A DNA stretch of 64,000 nucleotides from Cognatishimia sp. WU-CL00825 (GTDB lineage Bacteria; Pseudomonadota; Alphaproteobacteria; Rhodobacterales; Rhodobacteraceae), in contig NZ_BAABWX010000004.1 in the NCBI RefSeq assembly GCF_040364665.1, positions 124,001 through 188,000 of the forward strand. Direction: 5' to 3'. The position numbers and the translations under genes were made by a program. The notes beneath the pieces are model-generated. The model worked only from the letters and a program-made list of their open reading frames with translations, had not been told where the DNA came from and did not search any database. Each line of letters opens with the position of its first letter. The first letter of the stretch is position 1. This document shows positions 45,793 to 55,216 of the stretch, piece after piece.

Positions 45793-47073
45793 ATGGCGCT
45801 TGATAACGAAAACAGCTTGGCCACCTACGAGGCCCCTCAAAAAGATCTTTATGAACTGGGTGAAATGCCTCCGATGGGGCATGTTCCAAAACAAATGTAT
45901 GCTTGGGCAATCCGCCGCGAGCGCCATGGCGAACCCGACAAGTCTTTCAAAGTAGAAGTTGTCGATACACCAACGCTTGATGCGCATGAAGTTCTTGTGC
46001 TCGTGATGGCGGCTGGCGTGAATTATAATGGCGTCTGGGCAGGATTGGGGGTTCCGATCAGCCCATTCGACAGCCACGGCGCAGACTATCACATTGCAGG
46101 TTCAGATGCGTCCGGCATCGTTTGGGCTGTTGGCGAAAAAGTCAAAAACTGGAAAGTTGGCGACGAGGTTGTTATCCACTGTAACCAGGATGACGGCGAT
46201 GACGAAGAGTGCAACGGTGGCGATCCGATGTATTCTCCGAGCCAGCGTATTTGGGGTTATGAAACACCAGACGGGTCGTTTGCTCAGTTTACAAATGTAC
46301 AGGCGCAGCAGCTATTGCACCGTCCAAAGCACCAAACCTGGGAAGAAAGCGCTTGCTATACGCTGACCTTGGCAACCGCATACCGTATGCTGTTTGGCCA
46401 TGCGCCGCATGAACTCAAGCCTGGAATGAACGTACTTGTCTGGGGCGCGTCCGGCGGTCTGGGCACCTATGCAATCCAGCTGATCAAAGCAGCCGGCGCG
46501 AATGCCATTGGTGTCATTTCAGACGAAAGCAAGCGTGACTTTGTTATGGGGTTGGGGGCCAAAGGTGTCATTAACCGCAAGGACTTTGATTGCTGGGGTC
46601 AATTGCCCACGGTGAACACACCTGAATACAACGAATGGTTCAAAGCTGCGCGTAAGTTCGGCAAAGCCATTTGGGACATCACGGGTAAGGGCAATAACGT
46701 AGACATCGTGTTTGAACACCCAGGAGAGTCTACTTTCCCAGTGTCGAGCTTTGTTTGCAAAAAAGGCGGTATGATTGTTATCTGTGCGGGCACGACCGGT
46801 TACAACCTGACCTTTGACGTGCGTTATATCTGGATGCACCAAAAGCGCATCCAAGGCAGCCACTTTGCGCATCTTAAGCAAGCGGCAGCGGCCAACCAGA
46901 TGATGATTGAACGGCGTATCGAGCCCTTCCTGTCTGAAACCTTTGAATGGGATCAGATTCCAGAGGCCCATACCAAAATGCTGCGCAACGAGCACTTGCC
47001 GGGCAATATGTCGGTTTTGGTTCAGTCTCCGAAGAAAGGCCTGCGCACTTTGGAAGAAGTGGTTACGGCTTAG
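45793..47073 (+). CDS. ccr: Crotonyl-CoA carboxylase/reductase
   Basis: 426 residues, the usual length. It reduces and carboxylates crotonyl-CoA with NADPH and CO2 to (2S)-ethylmalonyl-CoA, the key step of the pathway. It is a medium-chain dehydrogenase/reductase: GVNYNGVWAGLG and a region for NADPH, VWGASGGLGTYAIQLIKAAGANAIGV, plus the CCR-type N-terminal extension (MALDNENSLATYEAPQKDLYELGEMPPMGHVP). FEHPGESTFPVSSFVCKKGGM is typical of CCR. A terminator follows at 47103-47129. Confidence 0.96.
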   Translation: MALDNENSLATYEAPQKDLYELGEMPPMGHVPKQMYAWAIRRERHGEPDKSFKVEVVDTPTLDAHEVLVLVMAAGVNYNGVWAGLGVPISPFDSHGADYHIAGSDASGIVWAVGEKVKNWKVGDEVVIHCNQDDGDDEECNGGDPMYSPSQRIWGYETPDGSFAQFTNVQAQQLLHRPKHQTWEESACYTLTLATAYRMLFGHAPHELKPGMNVLVWGASGGLGTYAIQLIKAAGANAIGVISDESKRDFVMGLGAKGVINRKDFDCWGQLPTVNTPEYNEWFKAARKFGKAIWDITGKGNNVDIVFEHPGESTFPVSSFVCKKGGMIVICAGTTGYNLTFDVRYIWMHQKRIQGSHFAHLKQAAAANQMMIERRIEPFLSETFEWDQIPEAHTKMLRNEHLPGNMSVLVQSPKKGLRTLEEVVTA

Positions 47074-47102
47074 GCACACGCATTTCAGCGTTAAAAAATT
47101 GG

Positions 47103-47129
47103 TCGCCTGCGTGCTCTGCCCGCAGGCGA
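47103..47129 (+). terminator. Intrinsic terminator after ccr
   Basis: A 9-bp perfect stem TCGCCTGCG / CGCAGGCGA with a nine-base loop and a short T run (TTTA). It lies 29 bases after the ccr stop. Confidence 0.65.
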
Positions 47130-47273
47130 TTTACGTTTGAGAAACCAGTTCCCGATATTGAAAGTCAATGAAGGACCATATTTCAGTGCAGAATGCATTG
47201 TGTTGGTCCGGAAACAGCAGCTTTGATTGCTTAAAGCATGACTTGACTCGCAAACCAAATTTCGAGGGCAAAC

Positions 47274-47459
47274 ATGAAATATGACTGGATCTTAGACATT
47301 TTGGGCGATTTAAAATCATTTTCTTCTGCAAATGGTCTGCACGCACTGGCCAAGGAACTGGACGAGGTTCAATTGCTTGCAGTGGCCGAAATTGCTAGTG
47401 CCTTGGCACGCGAAGAAGAGCGGGGCGATGCACGCCGCCAAGGGCGCAGATTGCAATAA
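47274..47459 (+). CDS. Small hypothetical protein before a RecD-like helicase
   Basis: 61 residues from ATG 47274 with GAGGG upstream. It appears all-helical (MKYDWILDILGDLKSFSSANGLHALAKELDEVQLLAVAEIASALAREEERGDARRQGRRLQ), acidic in the middle and basic at the end. It ends 56 bp before the helicase gene and may share its transcript. I recognise no family. Confidence 0.6.
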   Translation: MKYDWILDILGDLKSFSSANGLHALAKELDEVQLLAVAEIASALAREEERGDARRQGRRLQ

Positions 47460-47515
47460 TAAATTGCCCTAATCAGTGGCTGGTGCTTTCATTTTGTCGG
47501 ATGTAGGGTCCCGCC

Positions 47516-49039
47516 ATGAGTTTGACAGCATTGACCCTTTCGCATGATCAGGCAGACGCCTTTGATCAGATTACCACCGTTCTAAAGGGTGCGGGGATCG
47601 ATCTGGGCGACAACCTGTTGATGCCGCCGCAGTCTGGAAAAACCTCTGTTGTTGCCGTGATGGGCAAGGCGGGGTCTGGCAAGACCTTGCTTTTGGCCGA
47701 ATTGGTGAAATCGTTGGAAGAGGCTGGTTTGGCCATCGTTTCAGGCGACTACGAAGGTAAGAAAACCAAAGACCGCCGAACGCTAGCGGTGCTAGCTCCA
47801 ACGAACAAAGCCGCAAGCGTTTTGCGTATGCGCGGCGTGCCAGCAACCACCATCCACAGGATCCTTTATAGCCCAGTCTATGATCCAGAGTATGAAAAGA
47901 TCGCAGAATGGTTGGCCGAAAAAGGTGAAAAGCCTGAGATCGAAGGGTTGACCGAAGAGGCTTTGGCGCGTGCTTTTGCGTTTTATCAGCTGCATAAATC
48001 AATCCCGGGGGCTTTGGCGGCCGCGGGGTTGCGGGGGTCAGATTTCATCACCGGTTGGAAGCGGCGCGACGAGGCACTGGATGTCGGTTTTGTCGATGAG
48101 GCGTCGATGTTGGACGACAAGCAATTTGACGATTTGAAAGAAATTTTTCCGACGTTGGTAGTCTTTGGTGATCCGGCCCAGCTGGCCCCGGTCAATCAAT
48201 CAGGATCAATGGCCTTTGACAAACTGCCAGAGAAGTCCAAGTTCAAACTCAGCAGGATTCACCGGCAAGAAGCCGATAACCCGATCCTTGATCTGGCGCA
48301 CGCCTTGGCTGATCCCCAAATGGGCTTTGAGGATTTTGAACGGCTTGTTGAACAAAAGGCGCGCGAAGATGATCGTGTGGTTTGGGCGCAGCGTGTCGAG
48401 GTTGATCTTATGGCGCGCTCGCCGGTTTTGGTCTGGCGCAATGCCACACGCATTCGCTTGATCCATGCCTTTCGACGAGTGCATGGCGCGCCCGAGGATG
48501 CCTTGTTGGCTGGGGAACCGCTGATTTGTGATGGCATTGAACTGCCTCTAAAACATCGCAAAAAACGCCTTGATCTCGAAGCACGTGGCCTGATCAAGGG
48601 CGCGCAGGTTGTCTATTTGGGGCCAGGTCGTAAGCCGGGATTTTCAAGGCTGCATGTGCTTGGTGCCGAAGATCCGCAGGTCTCTGCTGCGTCGATTGTA
48701 AAGATCGAACTGCCAGACGAAGAGGAACCATTTATTCCTTTTGCTGCACGCATGGGGGCGGCGTTTCTTCATGGATCCGCTGTGACCATTCATAAGGCGC
48801 AGGGATCACAATGGGAACAAGTGCAGGTGTTTGCGCCCGATCTGTATGCAGCGGCGCGTATGGGCCGCGTAGAGGCTGGGCAACCCCTATGGAAACGTTT
48901 GGCCTATGTGGCTATAACACGCGCGCAGGAACGGCTGCTTTGGGTGGTCCGCAACCGGCTTTCAAAGCCAACCGCGCCATTGCGCGTTGATGATCTAAAG
49001 GTGCCCGCCGCGCCACTGACACTTGAGGAACAGACATGA
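47516..49039 (+). CDS. Stand-alone SF1 helicase, RecD-like (AAA_30/UvrD_C_2 type)
   Basis: 507 residues. Walker A is GKAGSGKT near residue 51, then LAPTNKAASVLRMRG (motif Ia), VDEASMLD (motif II), FGDPAQLAPV (motif III), IHRQEADNPI (motif IV-like), and SAVTIHKAQGSQW and YVAITRAQERLLWVV (motifs V and VI). This order is that of RecD2-like DNA helicases, without the long N-terminal OB or RecBC-binding part. It probably unwinds DNA during repair or processing; no RecB or RecC is nearby. It overlaps the SDR gene by four bases. Confidence 0.85.
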   Translation: MSLTALTLSHDQADAFDQITTVLKGAGIDLGDNLLMPPQSGKTSVVAVMGKAGSGKTLLLAELVKSLEEAGLAIVSGDYEGKKTKDRRTLAVLAPTNKAASVLRMRGVPATTIHRILYSPVYDPEYEKIAEWLAEKGEKPEIEGLTEEALARAFAFYQLHKSIPGALAAAGLRGSDFITGWKRRDEALDVGFVDEASMLDDKQFDDLKEIFPTLVVFGDPAQLAPVNQSGSMAFDKLPEKSKFKLSRIHRQEADNPILDLAHALADPQMGFEDFERLVEQKAREDDRVVWAQRVEVDLMARSPVLVWRNATRIRLIHAFRRVHGAPEDALLAGEPLICDGIELPLKHRKKRLDLEARGLIKGAQVVYLGPGRKPGFSRLHVLGAEDPQVSAASIVKIELPDEEEPFIPFAARMGAAFLHGSAVTIHKAQGSQWEQVQVFAPDLYAAARMGRVEAGQPLWKRLAYVAITRAQERLLWVVRNRLSKPTAPLRVDDLKVPAAPLTLEEQT

Positions 49040-49770
49040 AAAGCATTGTGATCACCGGGGCAAGTTCAGGGATTGGGCGCGCGACGGCAGAGGTGTTTCT
49101 AGAGCAGGGATGGGTTGTTGGACTGGTTGCCCGCCGTGGTGACAGGTTACTTGAAATGGCCCAACGCAACAAAAACGCAATTGCTTTGCCAGTGGATGTC
49201 ACCGACGCCAGCGCCATGAAAGCCGCGTTTGACCGGTTTATAGCCAAGACAGGACGGCTGGATGCTTTGTTTAACAACGCGGGCGTGTTTGGACCGTCGG
49301 GCACGATCGACGAGATAGACGTGGATGCCTTTGATCATGTATTGAATGTAAACGTGCGGGGCATGTTTATTGCAGCGCAATTGGCCTTTGCTCAGATGCG
49401 CGGCCAGAAACCCGGTGGTGGCCGTATTATCAACAATGGATCGTTGTCAGCCCATAGCCCGCGCGCGGGTTCTATTTGTTATACAACAAGCAAGCACGCC
49501 ATCAGCGGATTGACACGCAGCCTGTCTTTGGATGGTCGCGATTTTGATATTGCTTGTGGACAGATCGATATAGGTAACGCGCGCACCGAACTGGTCGATG
49601 ACCTAAATGCGCGTGCTTTGGCCGAAGACCCAGAGGCAGAACTGTTGCCGATGATGGATGTCCAAGACGCGGCGAGATTGGTGCTGCACATGGCCGAGTT
49701 ACCCGCCGAAGCCAATGTGCAATTCATGACGGTCATGGCCACCAAGATGCCCTATATCGGCAGGGGCTGA
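49036..49770 (+). CDS. Short-chain dehydrogenase/reductase
   Basis: 244 residues. TGASSGIGRA binds the dinucleotide, FNNAGVFGPSG contains NNAG, and the catalytic set is S in NGSLSAHSP and Y-T-T-S-K. Substrate unknown. The start overlaps the helicase stop (ATGA), so the two are translated together despite unrelated roles. The stop is 25 bp from the end of the convergent TIGR02186 gene; a hairpin at 49784-49808 lies there. Confidence 0.88.
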   Translation: MKSIVITGASSGIGRATAEVFLEQGWVVGLVARRGDRLLEMAQRNKNAIALPVDVTDASAMKAAFDRFIAKTGRLDALFNNAGVFGPSGTIDEIDVDAFDHVLNVNVRGMFIAAQLAFAQMRGQKPGGGRIINNGSLSAHSPRAGSICYTTSKHAISGLTRSLSLDGRDFDIACGQIDIGNARTELVDDLNARALAEDPEAELLPMMDVQDAARLVLHMAELPAEANVQFMTVMATKMPYIGRG

Positions 49771-49783
49771 GCCGAGGCGACAA

Positions 49784-49808
49784 TCAGGGCGCGCATCACG
49801 CGCCCTGA
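49784..49808. terminator. Hairpin at the junction of convergent genes
   Basis: A perfect 10-bp stem TCAGGGCGCG / CGCGCCCTGA with loop CATCA. It spans the TIGR02186 stop codon (stop at 49796) and follows the SDR stop by 14 bases. There is no T run, so it may end transcription only weakly. Confidence 0.5.
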
Positions 49809-50563
49809 CGGACCAATCTGAAGAATGCCGAAGCGCCCCAACCAGCAGCAATTGCAATGAAGAGCGACAGCAAGCCATAGACCAGTGGTCTTTGGCGTGA
49901 CAGGTTGAACAACCAGCGCTCTAGACCAACTTTGCTGACGTCAATCTCTGTTTCATATTGCGCAATCACTTCGCCACCACGCGTCAAGAATATGCGTGTG
50001 GAAAAGTCACCCTCGGTCAAATTCGACGGCATTGCGATGGATGTTCGAAACAGGGTTTGCGCGTCGACGTCTACGGTGTTTTCCAAAACAGAATACAGTC
50101 CGGAATTCGCACGAATACGCTGCACGGCCTCTGCAAATGCTTCTGGGTCATCTACTTGCGCATCTGCGTCAGCAGACTTGATCGCGTTCTGAATCGAAAT
50201 CTCGTGTTTTGCGTCTTCGGCAGCCGTGATGATCTTGTCAAACGGCGCGCTGGTGGCAACTGCATAAAAGCTGGGTGCCGCTTCTATAGTCACACTTTCG
50301 GTGTTGACCCAGATAAGGCCTAGTTTCTTTTCTTTGCGACGCACTGTGATGGGCTCTTTTGGCCCGGAAATCGCAACGATAACACCCAGAGGATCGCCCT
50401 CGGGGATGGCTTCTTCACGTTTTACAGCACCAAACACCAGGATCTCGGAACCGTCAAAGTTGGCGGTGATCGCAACTCGGTTTTGGCTGAGGCCCAATAC
50501 AACTTCTTCTGCGGCACTTGCAGGAAGCGCAAGGCTGATGAAAAGCAGGAAATAACGCAGCAT
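49796..50563 (-). CDS. TIGR02186-family membrane-anchored protein
   Basis: 255 residues. A signal peptide (about 1-17, MLRYFLLFISLALPASA), a beta-rich extracytoplasmic middle (ITANFDGSEILVFGAVKR) and a C-terminal membrane span (PLVYGLLSLFIAIAAGWGASAFF) give the layout of the alphaproteobacterial TIGR02186 family, of unknown function. It starts one base after the stop of the TauE/SafE gene, and its ribosome-binding site CAGGAGG lies inside that gene. The two are usually found as a pair, so it may assist the permease. Confidence 0.87.
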   Translation of the reverse strand: MLRYFLLFISLALPASAAEEVVLGLSQNRVAITANFDGSEILVFGAVKREEAIPEGDPLGVIVAISGPKEPITVRRKEKKLGLIWVNTESVTIEAAPSFYAVATSAPFDKIITAAEDAKHEISIQNAIKSADADAQVDDPEAFAEAVQRIRANSGLYSVLENTVDVDAQTLFRTSIAMPSNLTEGDFSTRIFLTRGGEVIAQYETEIDVSKVGLERWLFNLSRQRPLVYGLLSLFIAIAAGWGASAFFRLVRQGA

Positions 50564-51481
50564 CTAGTGACCTCCTGCTGGGCCAAGCGAATATAGCTCG
50601 CCAGGCATAATCAACAATTCCAAGGCAATCTTGATGCAGACACCGAGAACCATCATTGCAAGTAAAATACGCAACTGTTCAGCTTTCAGTTTGGCACCGA
50701 TCACGGCCCCAAACTGCGCCCCAATGACGCCGCCAATCAGCAGAAGCACGGCCAAAGCCATGTCTACAGTGAAGTTGGTAGTCGCATGCAACAGCGTAGT
50801 GAAACCTGTCACGAAAATGATTTGAAACAAGGAGGTGCCAACAACAACTTTGGTCGGCATACCAAGCAGATAGATCATCGCCGGGACCATAATAAAGCCA
50901 CCACCAACGCCCATGATGGCCGAAAGAATACCAACCACCAATCCAACGATAATTGGAGGGATCACGGAAATATAAAGACCAGACACGCGAAACCGCATCT
51001 TGAATGGAAGGCCGTGAATCCAGGTGTGATGTTTGCGCTTAATTGGGCCGGTCGCCTTTTTTGAACGCCGGATCGCGTTCAGGCTTTCGATGAACATCAA
51101 CCCACCGATGATGCCCAGGAAAATCACATAAGACAGTTTGACCAAAAGATCGACCTGACCCAGGGATTTTAGGTAGTTAAAGACAACCACCCCAAAGGCC
51201 GCGCCAATCAGGCCCCCGATCAAGAGCACCCCGCCCATCTTGAGATCAACCGTTCGGCGCTTGAAATGCGCCAGCACCCCTGAAAAGGACGAGGCCACAA
51301 TTTGGTTTGCTTCTGTGGCAACGGCGACGGCAGGTGGAATGCCTATAAAAAACAAAAGCGGTGTCATCAAAAATCCGCCACCAACTCCGAACATACCAGA
51401 AAGAACGCCAACTAGGCCGCCCAATCCTAAGAGGAGAAATGCGTTTACGGAAACTTCGGCAATGGGGAGGTATATCTGCAT
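50564..51481 (-). CDS. TauE/SafE (TSUP) family permease
   Basis: 305 residues, about eight spans. GMFGVGGGFLMTPLLFFIGIPPAVAVATEANQI and AIMGVGGGFIMVPAMIYLLGMPTKVVVGTSLFQI are the two halves of the TSUP repeat, each with G-V-G-G-G-F. Unlike the shorter protein at 32220-32957, it has a basic loop (IRRSKKATGPIKRKHHTW) between the halves. A role in sulfite or sulfonate export is possible from family knowledge only. TIGR02186 is encoded next in the operon. Confidence 0.9.
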   Translation of the reverse strand: MQIYLPIAEVSVNAFLLLGLGGLVGVLSGMFGVGGGFLMTPLLFFIGIPPAVAVATEANQIVASSFSGVLAHFKRRTVDLKMGGVLLIGGLIGAAFGVVVFNYLKSLGQVDLLVKLSYVIFLGIIGGLMFIESLNAIRRSKKATGPIKRKHHTWIHGLPFKMRFRVSGLYISVIPPIIVGLVVGILSAIMGVGGGFIMVPAMIYLLGMPTKVVVGTSLFQIIFVTGFTTLLHATTNFTVDMALAVLLLIGGVIGAQFGAVIGAKLKAEQLRILLAMMVLGVCIKIALELLIMPGELYSLGPAGGH

Positions 51482-51512
51482 GCGCTCAAATAGCGGAACT
51501 CGCAGACTCTAT

Positions 51513-51557
51513 GCAACCTGCCTGCGTCAATATGGCGGCAGGTTGCGTCTTTTTTTT
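51513..51557 (+). terminator. Orphan plus-strand terminator between two minus-strand genes
   Basis: A perfect 10-bp stem GCAACCTGCC (51513-51522) / GGCAGGTTGC (51537-51546), then GTC and eight T residues (51550-51557). The U run would come after the hairpin only in a plus-strand transcript, yet the nearest plus-strand gene ends at 49770. The hairpin could also act on the minus strand, after the transporter permease at 51567, without a U run. Confidence 0.6.
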
Positions 51558-51566
51558 GGAATAGCC

Positions 51567-52532
51567 TTATCTTTCTTTGACGTAGGGCTCTCCGCCGGCA
51601 CGTGGCGGGATAGCGCGCCCGACAAAACCGGCCAGAATAATCACTGTCAGGATATATGGAAGCGCTTCCATGAGTTGTCCGGGAATGGTGATTCCACCGA
51701 GTTCAATGCTTTGGAAGCGGACAGACAGTGCTTGTAGCAAGCCAAATAGCATACAAGCCCACAACGCTTGCCAAGGTCGCCATTTTGCAAAGATCAGTGC
51801 GGCCAGCGCAACAAAACCGCGACCCGCTGTCATGTCTTTGATAAACCCAGCCTGAAGGCCCGTTGCCAGATAGGCACCAGCCACGCCGCAAAGAATGCCG
51901 CAAATTGCAACTGCAGTGAATCTAAGGCGTATAACCGAAACGCCCGCTGTATCGACAGAGGCAGGGTTCTCGCCAACTGCGCGCAGGCGCAATCCAAAGC
52001 GCGTTTGATACAAAAGCCACCAAGTCAGCGGTACAAGCGCTATGGCCACATAGACCAATACGTTGTGACCAGATACCAGCTCTTTATAGGTCGCGCCGAA
52101 TACAGGAATATTTTCAAACATATTGGCAAACGGCAGGTTGACCGGTGTAAGTCGCTCGGGCCCTTCCAGAGAGGGCGTGCGCCCGCCTTGGGCAAACCAA
52201 GCCTGCGCGATCAGCACCGTAACTCCAGAGGCCAGCATGTTGATGGCCACACCCGAAATCAGCTGGTTGCCACGAAATGTAATAGAGGCAACGCCGTGGA
52301 TGGCAGATAGGATCAGAGAGGCACCGATGCCGGCCAACAGGCCAATCCACACGGACCCACTGACCGCGGCAAAGGCCGCAGCAGCAAAGGCCGCCGCAAG
52401 CATTTTACCTTCGAGGCCAATATCAAAGATGCCGGCGCGTTCTGAATAAAGCCCGGCGAGACAGGCAAGTAGTAGCGGGATCGCCAAACGAACCGAACTA
52501 TCAAGAACCTGAAGTAGTGTTAAAAAATCCAT
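51567..52532 (-). CDS. ABC transporter permease, BMP/nucleoside type (YufQ/NupC-like)
   Basis: 321 residues, eight to nine hydrophobic spans, with the branched-chain/ribose permease (BPD_transp_2) pattern: LYSERAGIFDIGLEGKMLAAAFAAA near residue 25, the conserved GxxxxxGLEG block, and FRGNQLISGVAINMLASG. It shares the end of a cluster with a second permease, an ATPase and a BMP-type binding protein. This layout is typical of nucleoside importers. It overlaps the next permease by one base. Confidence 0.9.
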   Translation of the reverse strand: MDFLTLLQVLDSSVRLAIPLLLACLAGLYSERAGIFDIGLEGKMLAAAFAAAAFAAVSGSVWIGLLAGIGASLILSAIHGVASITFRGNQLISGVAINMLASGVTVLIAQAWFAQGGRTPSLEGPERLTPVNLPFANMFENIPVFGATYKELVSGHNVLVYVAIALVPLTWWLLYQTRFGLRLRAVGENPASVDTAGVSVIRLRFTAVAICGILCGVAGAYLATGLQAGFIKDMTAGRGFVALAALIFAKWRPWQALWACMLFGLLQALSVRFQSIELGGITIPGQLMEALPYILTVIILAGFVGRAIPPRAGGEPYVKER

Positions 52533-53629
52533 CAGGCTTTCCTCTTTTTACCAAAGGACAGAAACAGGCGCTCTAGTGGCATGCGAACCAAGTTGTCGAG
52601 CGCGCCTGTGAACAAGATAACAAGGGCCTGAATAACAACGATCAATTCACGTGGAATGTTTGTCCAAAGAGCCAGTTCGGCACCGCCTTGATTCAAAAAT
52701 CCAAATAATAAGGCAGCCAGCAAGATACCGATTGGATGATTTCGCCCCATAAGAGCGACAGCGATACCAACAAAGCCTGCCCCCTCTGTAGAGTTCAATA
52801 TCAAGCGCTCGCTTTCGCCCAAAGTTGTATTCACCGACATCATGCCCGCGAGGGCCCCAGACAGAAGCATGGCGATGACCGTGATGCGAAGAGGGGAGAT
52901 TCCGGCGTATTTGGCCGCTGTTTCAGATTTGCCAAAACTGCGAATGTCAAAACCCAGTTTGGTGCGCCAGATCAACAACCAGACGACGACGCAGGCCGCC
53001 AGAGCCAAAAAGAAAGTCACGTTCGCAGGGGCACCGCGGAACATCCTAGAGCCCTCGGGCGCGAACATGTCATGAAAGTTTGGCAGATGCGTGGCTTCGG
53101 GGAAGGATGCAGAGGCTGGATCCATAGCACCTGCCGGGCGCAGAACCTCGACCAGAAGATATCCCAAAAGCGAAAACGCAATATAGTTGAACATGATGGT
53201 TGTGATAACAATGTGGCTGCCGCGTTTCGCTTGCAAATAGGCCGGTATTATCGCCCAAGCCGCCCCAAAAAGCGCTGCGCCAACCGAGGCACCTATAATG
53301 GCCAGTGACCAATGAGGCCAAGGAATATAAAGGCAGACCAGTGCAACGCCTACTCCCCCAACCATCGCTTGGCCTTCGCCCCCGATATTAAAGAGCCGGG
53401 CGTGAAAGGCCACTGCAACTGCGAGGCCTGTAAAGATATAATTGGTGGCGTAATACAGCGTATAGCCCCAGCCAGCGCTGCGTTTCAGCGCGCCATCCAC
53501 CATCAGTTGAAAGGCGTCTATTGGGTTTTCGCCAATCCCCAAAATGACCAATGCAGAGAAGATGGCAGCCAACAAAAGACTAAACATCGGCACAAGGATT
53601 GCGTCGGCCCATAATGGCATCCGGTTCAT
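52532..53629 (-). CDS. ABC transporter permease, BMP/nucleoside type (YufP/NupB-like)
   Basis: 365 residues, about nine spans. FHARLFNIGGEGQAMVGGVGVALV (the G-E-G loop that contacts the ATPase) and GSHIVITTIMFNYIAF mark this half of the permease pair. It overlaps the ATPase gene by four bases and the second permease by one, so the order is tightly coupled. Confidence 0.9.
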   Translation of the reverse strand: MNRMPLWADAILVPMFSLLLAAIFSALVILGIGENPIDAFQLMVDGALKRSAGWGYTLYYATNYIFTGLAVAVAFHARLFNIGGEGQAMVGGVGVALVCLYIPWPHWSLAIIGASVGAALFGAAWAIIPAYLQAKRGSHIVITTIMFNYIAFSLLGYLLVEVLRPAGAMDPASASFPEATHLPNFHDMFAPEGSRMFRGAPANVTFFLALAACVVVWLLIWRTKLGFDIRSFGKSETAAKYAGISPLRITVIAMLLSGALAGMMSVNTTLGESERLILNSTEGAGFVGIAVALMGRNHPIGILLAALLFGFLNQGGAELALWTNIPRELIVVIQALVILFTGALDNLVRMPLERLFLSFGKKRKA

Positions 53630-55209
53630 GGTGCAGTCTCCTCGGTCACACCCGCCATAAGCAAGCCAAGTTCTTTTTCATTAGTGTCCGCAGCCACACG
53701 TTCTCCCATGATGTGCCCGTCAAACATAACGGCAACTCGGTCTGAAAGGGACAAGATTTCATCCAATTCGACACTCACCAGCAAAATTGCTTTGCCTTGA
53801 TCGCGTAGATTGACGATTTGTTGGTGAATAAATTCGATGGCCCCAATATCGACGCCTCGCGTTGGCTGACCCACCAGTAGCAAATCAGGGTTGCGCTCGA
53901 TTTCGCGGGCGAGCACAATTTTTTGTTGGTTGCCGCCGGAAAAGTTCTTTGCTGCCAGATGCGGATCAGGCGGGCGCACGTCAAATCGCTTCATCTGGGC
54001 GTCGGCTTTGGACAAGATGCCTTTGTTGTCCATAAAGACGCCAGATTGATACTCTGCGTCATGGTGATAGCCAAACACCGAATTCTCCCAAGCGCTGAAA
54101 TCCATGATCAGCCCTTCTCGTTGGCGATCTTCGGGCACATGGGCAATGCCAGCATGGCGGCGTGCTTGTCCGTCAGAGCCTTGTCCGCTTAGGGGTAACT
54201 CTTGGCCATTGACGCGCACAGAACCCGTGGCCTCTGCAAAGCCGCCTAGAACTTCTAGCAGTTCAGATTGGCCATTGCCCGCAACTCCTGCAATGCCAAG
54301 GATTTCGCCAGCGCGCACATTCAGATTGATGCCCTTAACGCGTTCGACGCCCTGGTCGTCCACCACTCGCAGATCCTTGATTTCAAGGACGGTGTCGGTT
54401 GGTGTTGCGGGCTTTTTCTCGACTTGAAGCAAGACTTTGCGCCCGACCATAAGTTCGGCCAAATGCGCTGGGTTGGTTTCATTTGTTTTGACCGTTGCGG
54501 TCATTTCACCGCGGCGCATGACGCTAACGGTGTTGGTGTATTCCATGATTTCGCGCAGTTTGTGCGTGATCAAGATAATGGTTTTTCCTTCGGCCCGAAG
54601 ACGGTCCAGAATACGGAACAATTGGTCGGCCTCTGCGGGTGTCAAAACACCAGTGGGCTCGTCCAAAATCAAAATGTCAGCGCCGCGATACAACGCCTTT
54701 AGAATCTCGACGCGTTGCTGATGGCCAACACTTAAGTTTTCAATGACCTCGTCAGGATCAACATTCAATTCGTAGTCAGCGGCAAGCAAGGTTAACTGTT
54801 TGCGTGCCTTGGCCAACGAAGGTCGCAGCATTGCACCGTCTTCGGCCCCTAGAATGATGTTTTCCAGAACCGTAAAATTTTCAACCAATTTGAAATGCTG
54901 AAACACCATTCCAATGCCAGCAGAAATTGCTGCTTGGCTATCCGGAATACTCATACGTTGACCAGATATGAATATTTCGCCCGCATCGGCTTTGTAAAAC
55001 CCATAAAGGATCGACATCAAAGTCGATTTGCCCGCACCGTTTTCACCGATAATGCCGTGAATGGTGCCGGGTTGGACTGATATCGAAATATCTTTGTTGG
55101 CTTGAACCGGGCCAAAGGCTTTGGAAATCCCCTTCAGCTCTAGAGCCGGGGGTGCGTCAGCGGGAAGGGCGGCCATATCTGGCCGCCCTGTATTGGTTGG
55201 AGTGCTCAT
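53626..55209 (-). CDS. ABC transporter ATP-binding protein with two ABC domains (YufO/NupA-like)
   Basis: 527 residues. The first domain has GENGAGKST (Walker A), LSVGHQQRVEILKAL (signature) and LILDEPTGVLTP (Walker B). The second has a degenerate Walker A (GVAGNGQSELLE), SGGNQQKIVLAREI and LLVGQPTRGVDIGA. This double, asymmetric form is typical of ribose/nucleoside-type importers. It powers uptake through the two permeases. The stop overlaps the next permease start. Confidence 0.93.
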   Translation of the reverse strand: MSTPTNTGRPDMAALPADAPPALELKGISKAFGPVQANKDISISVQPGTIHGIIGENGAGKSTLMSILYGFYKADAGEIFISGQRMSIPDSQAAISAGIGMVFQHFKLVENFTVLENIILGAEDGAMLRPSLAKARKQLTLLAADYELNVDPDEVIENLSVGHQQRVEILKALYRGADILILDEPTGVLTPAEADQLFRILDRLRAEGKTIILITHKLREIMEYTNTVSVMRRGEMTATVKTNETNPAHLAELMVGRKVLLQVEKKPATPTDTVLEIKDLRVVDDQGVERVKGINLNVRAGEILGIAGVAGNGQSELLEVLGGFAEATGSVRVNGQELPLSGQGSDGQARRHAGIAHVPEDRQREGLIMDFSAWENSVFGYHHDAEYQSGVFMDNKGILSKADAQMKRFDVRPPDPHLAAKNFSGGNQQKIVLAREIERNPDLLLVGQPTRGVDIGAIEFIHQQIVNLRDQGKAILLVSVELDEILSLSDRVAVMFDGHIMGERVAADTNEKELGLLMAGVTEETAP

Positions 55210-55216
55210 CTAAGGA

